This document shows, piece by piece, positions 60,701-64,000 of a stretch of 64,000 nucleotides of DNA. The position numbers and the translations under genes are program-made. The notes beneath the pieces are model-generated. The model ran no database searches, was not told the DNA's origin, and saw only the letters and a program-made list of their open reading frames with translations. Origin of the DNA: Strongylocentrotus purpuratus (taxonomy: Eukaryota > Echinodermata > Echinoidea > Camarodonta > Strongylocentrotidae); the NCBI RefSeq assembly GCF_000002235.5, contig NW_022145615.1:11722891-11786890 (forward strand), written 5' to 3'. Each line of letters starts with the position of its first letter. The first letter of the stretch is position 1.

Positions 60701-62798
60701 GTTACAGGAACTCAAGATTATCTATTAAAATTAGGCATGTTGTAAACATTGTTTTCTTTAATGAATATGGAAAGTTATTGTATGCAGCATATTTGACTGT
60801 GATGCAGTCATAAAGTATAGTACAGAGAAAAGGGCACCTGCCTAGAGATTGGACATTGAATAACTTTGTTTTCTTCTTTTATTTCCACTACAGGTGATCT
60901 GAACACGATTGCTCCTCTCATCTCAAACTTTTTCTTGGCTTCCTATGCTCTCATCAACTTCTCTTGCTTTTCTGCATCCCTAGCAAAGTCACCAGGTAAG
61001 TTCATATTATGTACATAAGATGATAGCCCACATTGTAACCCGGTGTCTGAAGCCCACGCACGCCAGCTATCCCCCACTCCTGGCGACGGATAATCAAACT
61101 GTTCGAAACGTCGAGCCACTCCTACTACCCATCCTCTCCAACCGGCACTATAGTTCTCTTTAGAACTATAATAATAAGCTCAAGAAAGATTAAGAAACGG
61201 TCCTTTTCATGACTACACACACACTCAAGAAAGAAAGATTACAGACAGTCCTTTTCAGGACTCCCCAATCCCTCCCCCCCCCCCCTTTCTGACATGGTGC
61301 TACCGTAAGGCTACTGTATATCTACTTCACCATGCAAGCCGATACTTATAAGCAGCATCAAACAACAGTTTGTTTTAGATTTTGTTTGTTTGTTATTGTG
61401 TGAATATTTTCTATCTATACAGGGGGGGGGGGGGGGTGTTTCATAAAGCTGTGCATAAAGTTAAGAATGACTTTACAAATGATTTGAATATGAAGAGCCA
61501 AATGGGATGCCCCAATTTTTTCCTGGCATTGTAATAAAGTGTTACTGTATTTCCCATAATCTCAATTAAATTGTAGCCAAAAATACACAATGTTTTGTTA
61601 ATAATGAAAAGGTTAAATCTACATCTGCATATTTCAACTTTAGCTTATGCAATTAAAAGGAAATAGAGATTCCCATTTTAGCTGTTCATATTCAAGTCAT
61701 TCGTAAAGTTGTGCATAACTTTACGCACAGCTTTATGAAACACCCCCCTGGTTTGTATTCTTGTCAATGTTATTTATCCTTCCCCTTCCCAACATAGGCT
61801 GGAGACCTGCCTTTAAGTATTACAACATGTGGGTAGCCCTTGTGGCCTCGGTCATCTGCGTAGGAGTCATGTTCCTCATCAACTGGTGGGCAGCTCTTCT
61901 CACCATCGCCATCATCTCCGGTCTCTACATGTACGTCCACAGCACAAAACCAGGTACGTGGGACTGTAATAATAATAAAATGAAATAATAACATTGAGTT
62001 CTTGTATAGCACTGATATCTGTCAGACTTGACACTCCTGGCGCTCCCGATTATTACCCTGGCTTTAGCATGGCTGCCATTACGGCGCTCTAGCATTTCAA
62101 GGAATTGATCCCTGCCAGGTTCTGTAACCAAGCAAAATGCGACCCATTGAGAATGGAAACCTGCACCAGACCAACTTTAAAGAAGCGCTACTCAACACGA
62201 GTCCAAAATTCTAATGCGAGCCCTACATACTTGATTGTCTTTGGTTAAAATTAAACTTACCTTCGATGTTTGGAGTTGCGTTTAATGACAACTCTGTTTG
62301 CAAGCAGCCCTGACTAACAAGAGAAATTATTCAATAGAATTACCTGTTACAGTTAAACAGGGTTTTCATGTAGCCACCACCTATAAAGAAGAACCAGTAT
62401 GATGAAACTCTGTTGTCATAATAAAATGATCAAGGAATGAAAAGGAACGTGATTATAATCGTGATGTGCATAATTTATGCGTAACGCATGTTTTTAGAAT
62501 TCATGGCATTGCAAGTGTGAAACAAATGTAGGATTTATCTTCTAGCAGAATAGTTTTCTTTTATGGATTGTTTTTTTAAAGAGACGATATTCGCAATTTA
62601 TGAAAATTACAATGTACATGTACATGTACTTGGCTACCCTGCCCACTTCATATTAAAGGTAAACATCTCTTTATATCTTTGTTCATGTTTTGTAACAGAG
62701 GTAAATTGGGGAGACTCCAACCAAGCATTCTTGTACAAGAGAGCAATCCAGACAACTATCAAGCTAGGCAACGTACCAGAGCATGTCAAGACATTCAG
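29203..62798 (+). CDS. SLC12 Na-K-Cl cotransporter (NKCC-like), partial at 3' end
   Basis: Fourteen exons join in frame to 642 residues; the gene continues past the window. SLC12 proteins move Na+, K+ and Cl- together across the plasma membrane, setting cell volume and chloride. The cytosolic N-terminus (1-155) has RFQV (37-40), the SPAK/OSR1 docking form RFxV, and TFGQNT (87-92), equivalent to the phosphorylated TFGHNT of NKCC1. The core follows: [10 protein letters not shown] in helix 1, [35 protein letters not shown] in helix 6, [14 protein letters not shown] in helix 8 and [17 protein letters not shown]. Tyr248 (AMYVVGF) occupies the K+ site that is Tyr in NKCC and His in NCC, so I favour NKCC. 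The C-terminal regulatory domain has just begun ([13 protein letters not shown]). Orthology to SLC12A1 or SLC12A2 cannot be decided. Confidence 0.93.
30384..30431 (+). repeat. Degenerate telomere-like CCCTAA repeats
   Basis: CCTAAACCTAACCCTAAACCC and CTTAACCCTAACCCTA lie either side of a 12-base gap. Most metazoan telomeres, including echinoderm ones, are TTAGGG. Confidence 0.6.
30799..31345 (+). mobile_element. TTAA fold-back MITE (GGGGAAGTCCACCC family)
   Basis: Ends TTAAAGGGGAAGTCCACCC and GGGTGGACTTTCCCTTTAA enclose about 540 bases. The inverted similarity extends over 150 bases inwards (AAATTGGCAACTCT against AGAGTTGCCAATTTGT). Partial copies lie at 41340-41430 and 58560-58705. Confidence 0.92.
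31445..31870 (+). mobile_element. LINE 3' end with reverse-transcriptase C-terminus
   Basis: The frame ending at TAG near 31622 reads [20 protein letters not shown] and [12 protein letters not shown]. This is the WNSLP-type C-terminal tail of non-LTR retrotransposon polymerases. About 250 bases of 3' UTR follow, ending in AAATGAAATGAAA. Confidence 0.8.
34247..34570 (+). mobile_element. CAGG-GTGTTTCACAA family MITE
   Basis: Ends CAGGGAGTGTTTCACAA and TTTGTGAAACACTCCTG are inverted. Internal arms GCCACTGTTTGCTCTCACCA and TGGTGAGAGCAACCAGTGGC extend the symmetry. Related to 4090-4355 and, through its ends, to 61420-61750. Confidence 0.87.
36925..37110 (-). pseudogene. Reverse-transcriptase fragment (non-LTR), minus strand
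   Basis: On the minus strand the frame gives [20 protein letters not shown], then [12 protein letters not shown] and [11 protein letters not shown]. This is the [20 protein letters not shown] block of LINE polymerases. The GPLLF part is disrupted by a short duplication (AGGACCTCT repeated), so the copy is dead. Confidence 0.85.
37306..37398 (+). CDS. NKCC-like exon 2
   Basis: Thirty-one codons in phase 0-0, acceptor TTTGCAG and donor GTAAGA. It encodes the linker to the membrane and ends in [10 protein letters not shown], the conserved KFGWxKGV motif before helix 1. Confidence 0.95.
37665..38158 (+). mobile_element. LINE (L2/CR1-like) 3' fragment
   Basis: An open frame from about 37668 to 37994 reads [32 protein letters not shown] and [14 protein letters not shown]. 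This is the conserved end of LINE polymerases. The 3' tail CTGCGCCTTGAGCATTTG then (ATT)n is typical of L2-type ends. It is same-sense within NKCC-like intron 2. Confidence 0.85.
38604..38679 (+). CDS. NKCC-like exon 3: transmembrane helix 1
   Basis: 76 bases in phase 0-1, acceptor TTTGTAG and donor GTAAGT. It encodes [20 protein letters not shown] and GQAGI. Residues 166-168 (GVM) form the backbone chloride-site motif known from NKCC1. Confidence 0.95.
39368..39466 (+). repeat. SINE 3' tail
   Basis: GTAGGGCCCTCAGGGAGAAC, then GAGGCTACCCTGGGTAAACA, then (ATT)n: the tail of the SINE at 4707-4975, truncated at its 5' end. Confidence 0.8.
39631..40177 (+). mobile_element. TTAA fold-back MITE (GGAAACCAAAACC family)
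   Basis: Ends TTAAAGGAAACCAAAACC and GGTTTTGGTTTCCTTTAA bound 547 bases. The arms pair over roughly 200 bases each, including AACTTAGTATGAAGG and GATGACATCATCTGTG with its complement. The whole element in NKCC-like intron 3 can fold into one hairpin. Confidence 0.93.
40808..40903 (+). CDS. NKCC-like exon 4: helix 2 region
   Basis: 96 bases in phase 1-1, acceptor TTTCCCAG and donor GTAAAG. It encodes [20 protein letters not shown] and [11 protein letters not shown], aligning without gaps to SLC12 helix 2. Confidence 0.95.
40952..41196 (+). mobile_element. MITE with TIRs of about 37 bases beside exon 4
   Basis: The left end GAGGGGTCAGTGACACAAAG then ACGTAACTCCAT is complementary to the right end ATGGAGTTACGT then CTTTGTGTGTCACTGAACCC. 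The 245-base element begins 48 bases downstream of the exon 4 donor. Confidence 0.88.
41432..41931 (+). mobile_element. TTAA-bounded MITE (GGTAATACAAAG family), copy 2
   Basis: Ends TTAAAGGTAATACAAAG and CTTTGTATTACCTTTAA, 500 bases, TTAA at both borders. Its interior is the reverse orientation of copy 1 (CATGGGGTCATGAATTTGGT here, the complement near 20455-20475). Confidence 0.93.
44485..44720 (+). repeat. (CT)n with (CTGT)n microsatellite
   Basis: About 235 bases of CTCT/CTGT/TTCT repeats in intron 4. Long open frames here on both strands are repeat artefacts. Confidence 0.95.
45641..45780 (+). CDS. NKCC-like exon 5: helix 3 with K+-site tyrosine
   Basis: 140 bases in phase 1-0, acceptor TTTCTAG and donor GTTAGT. 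It encodes [20 protein letters not shown] then [20 protein letters not shown]. Tyr248 in AMYVVGF is the K+-coordinating residue of NKCC-type carriers. Only one version of this exon is seen here, unlike the cassette choices of vertebrate SLC12A1. Confidence 0.96.
48890..49254 (+). mobile_element. GGTAATACAAAG-family MITE, truncated copy
   Basis: The interior (GTAGCTGCGACC, GAGCGAGCTAT, TTCATGACCCCATACCAAAA) matches 20027-20495, but the left end is missing and the right end is mutated to CTTTGTCTGACCTTTAG. Confidence 0.8.
50287..50445 (+). repeat. Dispersed SINE-like repeat R1, copy 2
   Basis: Shares TTGCATAGCGC, ATTTCAAGGAATT, CTGCCAGGTA and ACCTGGGTCGAGTGTGGCAA with 18328-18530. Confidence 0.65.
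50731..50841 (+). CDS. NKCC-like exon 6: helix 4 region
   Basis: Thirty-seven codons in phase 0-0, acceptor TTTTCAG and donor GTACAG. It encodes [20 protein letters not shown] and [17 protein letters not shown]. The NDVRIIG motif and MxWEAK are SLC12 signatures. Confidence 0.95.
50842..51410 (+). repeat. Degenerate tandem duplication derived from exon 6 end and intron 6
   Basis: TACAGCTTTTACTCTTCAAA with TTGGCAAT recurs about every 200 bases. One copy includes a worn exon 6 end at 51231-51270 (GATCATCTTTATAGGTATGG), which reads [11 protein letters not shown] against [12 protein letters not shown] further scrap, GGCATGGCATGGGAGGCTA, is near 51400. The donor in the copy is mutated from GTACAG to ATACAA. 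Confidence 0.82.
51639..51750 (+). CDS. NKCC-like exon 7: helix 5
   Basis: 112 bases in phase 0-1, acceptor AATACAG and donor GTAAGC. It encodes [20 protein letters not shown] then [17 protein letters not shown], the GxFxP and KGFxGY motifs of SLC12. Confidence 0.95.
51762..52630 (+). repeat. CTC/CTT trinucleotide polypyrimidine tract, about 0.87 kb
   Basis: Almost uninterrupted pyrimidine on the plus strand, made of CTC, CTT and CCC triplets, starting 11 bases after the exon 7 donor. It fills about three quarters of the 1.16-kb intron. All long frames through it (Leu/Pro/Ser or Glu/Arg/Gly runs) are artefacts. Confidence 0.97.
52909..53036 (+). CDS. NKCC-like exon 8: helix 6
   Basis: 128 bases in phase 1-0, acceptor TTGCACAG and donor GTAAGT. 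It encodes [20 protein letters not shown] then [20 protein letters not shown]. The [18 protein letters not shown] block is the most conserved part of the cotransporter and carries chloride-site residues. Confidence 0.97.
53728..54052 (+). mobile_element. TTAA-bounded MITE (GTGACTCGGTAACATTG family), plus orientation
   Basis: TTAA borders with AAAGG next to them. The interior blocks CAGGAATCCCATGACTTTTA, GATTATCAAGATATTTATGA and TAACATGTAGGGCCATGCAT appear in reverse complement at 58910-59275. Confidence 0.87.
55015..56620 (+). repeat. Degenerate tandem array, about 12 copies
   Basis: The motif GAATGTGAA(A/C)AGGGCCTACC with TAATTGAAGGGTTCAT and AGGCACC recurs near 55035, 55095, 55242, 55380, 55522, 55694, 55897, 56080, 56187, 56322, 56400 and 56497. 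Spacing varies from about 60 to 200 bases. Linkers include TATGTATGTACATGTA runs and CAGCCAT-TATACCCACA blocks. Confidence 0.88.
56635..57006 (+). mobile_element. Inverted-repeat element with AGGCCTGTTTTCAT ends
   Basis: Left AGGCCTGTTTTCATCAGCTC then GAGATTGCCAAATA is complementary to right TATTTGGCAATCTC then GAGCTAATGAAAACAGGCCT. It is flanked by a 17-base direct repeat CATGTGTGTGTAATCAT at 56617-56633 and 57007-57023. Confidence 0.88.
57715..58030 (+). repeat. (CT)n-rich tract before exon 9
   Basis: Long CT/TTC-rich tract ending about 20 bases before the exon 9 acceptor. It forms an unusually long polypyrimidine tract for that splice site. Confidence 0.92.
58052..58255 (+). CDS. NKCC-like exon 9: helix 7 and glycosylated loop
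   Basis: Sixty-eight codons in phase 0-0, acceptor CCCACAG and donor GTAAGT. It encodes [20 protein letters not shown] then [19 protein letters not shown], followed by a loop with two N-glycosylation sites (Asn425 in NVT, Asn432 in NGT) and cysteines 430 and 437. The loop is shorter than in vertebrate NKCC1, with two rather than four cysteines. GC-rich codons and a CT-rich flank set this exon apart from its surroundings. Confidence 0.95.
58290..58445 (+). repeat. Short repeat with GTGGTCTTTGTAGACAGGTG duplicated
   Basis: AACCTGTCTATAGCGACC is followed by two direct copies of a CAAGGGAAACA-AAA-GTGGTCTTTGTAGACAGGTG block. It lies in intron 9. Confidence 0.7.
58752..58859 (+). CDS. NKCC-like exon 10: helix 8 with Na+-site serines
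   Basis: Thirty-six codons in phase 0-0, acceptor CACTCCAG and donor GTAAGA. It encodes [20 protein letters not shown] then [16 protein letters not shown]. Ser468-Ser469 correspond to the sodium-coordinating serine pair of NKCC1. Confidence 0.96.
58910..59275 (-). mobile_element. TTAA-bounded MITE (GTGACTCGGTAACATTG family), minus orientation
   Basis: TTAA borders, right end GTTACCGAGTCACTTTAA. It is the reverse complement of 53728-54052 over most of its length and shares its right end with the left end of 63241-63833. Confidence 0.9.
59314..59437 (+). CDS. NKCC-like exon 11
   Basis: 124 bases in phase 0-1, acceptor TGACACAG and donor GTGAGT. It encodes [20 protein letters not shown] then [20 protein letters not shown], covering the loop after helix 8 and helix 9. 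Confidence 0.95.
59456..60179 (+). mobile_element. MITE with GGGTC-TTCCA-AAAGTTGGGGC ends
   Basis: Left GGGTCATTCCATAAAGTTGG and right CCAACTTTCTGGACGGACCC are imperfect inverted repeats bounding 724 bases without a coding frame. Inner blocks GGTGTCCATGTAAC and ACATGGACACCAT are also inverted. It starts 19 bases after the exon 11 end. Confidence 0.78.
60395..60669 (+). mobile_element. tRNA-derived SINE, copy 2
   Basis: The head GTTGGCTCAGTCAGTAGAGC and B box GGTTCGAACCCCGGCC match the head of 4707-4975. The body differs (GCTGCTCAGTGGCTGCCGGG) and the tail is (ATT)n, so it is a sister subfamily. It lies in intron 11. Confidence 0.85.
60894..60995 (+). CDS. NKCC-like exon 12: helix 10
   Basis: Thirty-four codons in phase 1-1, acceptor CACTACAG and donor GTAAGT. 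It encodes [20 protein letters not shown] then [14 protein letters not shown], the conserved [14 protein letters not shown] block. Confidence 0.97.
61420..61750 (+). mobile_element. CAGGGGG-GTGTTTCATAAAGC MITE
   Basis: Left CAGG(G)n TGTTTCATAAAGC and right GCTTTATGAAACACCCCCCTG are inverted, with inner arms GTGCATAAAGTTA and AAAGTTGTGCATAAC. It ends 47 bases before exon 13. End motifs resemble those of 4090-4355 and 34247-34570. Confidence 0.9.
61798..61953 (+). CDS. NKCC-like exon 13: helices 11-12
   Basis: Fifty-two codons in phase 1-1, acceptor AACATAG and donor GTACGT. It encodes [20 protein letters not shown] then [20 protein letters not shown], the dimer-forming end of the membrane domain, and YVHSTKP at the cytosolic boundary. 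Confidence 0.97.
61985..62130 (+). repeat. Dispersed SINE-like repeat R1, copy 3
   Basis: TTGTATAGCACTGATATCTG, TTACCCTGGCTTTAGCATGG and AGCATTTCAAGGAATTGATC match 18328-18530. Confidence 0.7.
62699..62798 (+). CDS. NKCC-like exon 14: start of C-terminal domain
   Basis: 100 bases in phase 1-2, acceptor TTGTAACAG and donor GTAGGT. It encodes [20 protein letters not shown] then [14 protein letters not shown], matching the opening of the SLC12 cytosolic C-terminus (VNWGSS, VEDHVKNFR in relatives). Later exons lie beyond the window. Confidence 0.95.
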
Positions 62799-64000
62799 GT
62801 AGGTCAAAGGTCATGCCCTGTTCATACTCTAATATTTAGCTTGCTTCTCAAATAGTTATCATCATTATCAGGTTCATGTTAGCTACTAATGTGTACAAAA
62901 TATGAAGAAAAACTGTTCGAAAATTAGAAACTGCAAAATATTCTGAATTCTGACACCTCCAAGAAGCCGAAATTGTCATTGAACCATGAATTAACTTTTT
63001 AACAGTAAAAATTCAGTTGTATTTGAGGATCTTTTTATGTCGATAAACATACATGTACAAAGATTCCAGGATATGTTTCAATGATTGCTGAGTAAAAGAT
63101 ACCAAAATTCTGGCATAATGCCTTTTGGTTGAATATTTTATCATTGCAGCTCATCGTCATTACACATACATATTTTTTGCACTGTAGCCATCTGTTTATG
63201 AGAAGAAGTACAGTAGTTTATCATGGAAGACCCTAAAACTTTAAAGTGACTCGGTAACATTGTTGAAGGTTGATGAAAAAAATTGCTTAATTTTTGTATA
63301 AAATGTTACTTACTATATTCCTTGTACTATACTAACCCTCTGACATGCAAAAAATCCTGAACAAATTCTCAAACCACAAAGATATCTATGGTTTTCTTTG
63401 AAGGCGTCGATGTGAGGCACCCTCTAACAGTGATTAACAATAAATTCTCCCAACCATTTTTGAATTTTCCCAACTGTTTTTACAATGATAAAAATACATA
63501 AAACAGGCTATAAAAATCTGTCAACACTTAACTAGCTGGAATGGAATGTAGAGCCATTTTATTGCTTTATGACGATTTACATTCACCTAAAATGTAATTA
63601 AATTGTCCTTGTCTTTATGCTGAACAGGCTTTGACAAGTAGCAGAATAGAAGTAGAATAATATAGTTGGGAGATTTAAGGAATCGATAAGATCAGTTTTT
63701 CCCAATTTGTACCATGAATAATGATCCGTTTTCACTCAAATTTTCAGATTATCTTTAATTGTACATCTAGCATTGAAGTCACTACCTTAGCACCACTATC
63801 TCTCATCTGAACAATGTTACAAAGTCCCTTTAAGTGCTAAAGTAGTACATGGAATTATACAAGTAATTTGAGGTTAGGTGTTGGATGGATTATTACGCTC
63901 ATGTGTTGTGCTAACACACTTTCAGATCTCTTTCCCTCTGATTGTTCTGCACCCACTTTGTATGAAGGTTAATTCTCTTCAATCAAGGCCATATCAATAC
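62799..64000 (+). other. NKCC-like intron 14 (partial)
   Basis: AT-rich intron with one TTAA-bounded element (63241-63833) and no recognised exon up to the window edge. Confidence 0.6.
63241..63833 (+). mobile_element. TTAA-bounded MITE (GTGACTCGGTAACATTG family), longer form
   Basis: Left TTAAAGTGACTCGGTAACAT and right AATGTTACAAAGTCCCTTTAA are imperfect inverted ends with TTAA borders. The left end equals the right end of 58910-59275. Confidence 0.87.

Noticed and set aside
61030..61140. Possible Penelope-like retroelement remnant (TTCGAAACGTCGAGC)
   Set aside because: A single short motif without any polymerase or endonuclease coding trace.

Overview
This is animal nuclear DNA: AT-rich, with GT-AG split genes and no bacterial-type genes. 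The genes and the repeat load (TTAA-bounded inverted-repeat elements, tRNA-derived SINEs, a pearl/Tsp-like tandem-core element, CT microsatellites, many ACATGTAC words) suggest a marine deuterostome. An echinoderm, probably a sea urchin, is my best guess; the species cannot be fixed from sequence alone.

Three protein-coding genes are supported by exon chains that join in frame. (1) Minus strand, about 9321 down past position 1: the 5' part of a Tie/TEK (angiopoietin-receptor type) receptor gene. It encodes a signal peptide, two Ig-like domains and an EGF array; the FN3, membrane and kinase exons would lie left of the window. (2) Plus strand, 11886-18772: a complete seven-exon gene for an LRRC61-like leucine-rich-repeat protein of 253 residues. 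(3) Plus strand, 29203-62798 and beyond: fourteen coding exons (642 residues) of an SLC12 cation-chloride cotransporter. It keeps the K+-site tyrosine typical of NKCC, an RFQV docking motif for SPAK/OSR1 kinases and the regulatory phospho-threonines, and it runs off the right edge. A CCAAT/CRE-bearing segment near 24620-24942 looks like its promoter and non-coding first exon.

The rest is intron and intergenic DNA shaped by transposons. It holds a complete hAT-type MITE with 8-bp target duplication (10360-11309), a Helitron/pearl-like element whose core is a 157-bp tandem array full of nuclear-receptor half-sites (about 16880-18129), and at least eight TTAA-bounded elements. One MITE is nested inside another (26562-27597), and two long fold-back elements lie in SLC12 introns. 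There are three fragments of non-LTR reverse transcriptase, and a 0.87-kb CTC/CTT tract fills most of SLC12 intron 7. Two degenerate tandem arrays (22560-23190 and 55015-56620) match no family I know.

The genes have unrelated jobs (receptor signalling, an LRR adaptor of unknown role, ion transport). I see no gene cluster or defence system. The most notable signals are partial exon duplications in the Tie and SLC12 genes, transposons ending within a few bases of splice sites, the half-site array, and an inverted MITE pair bracketing SLC12 exons 9-10.
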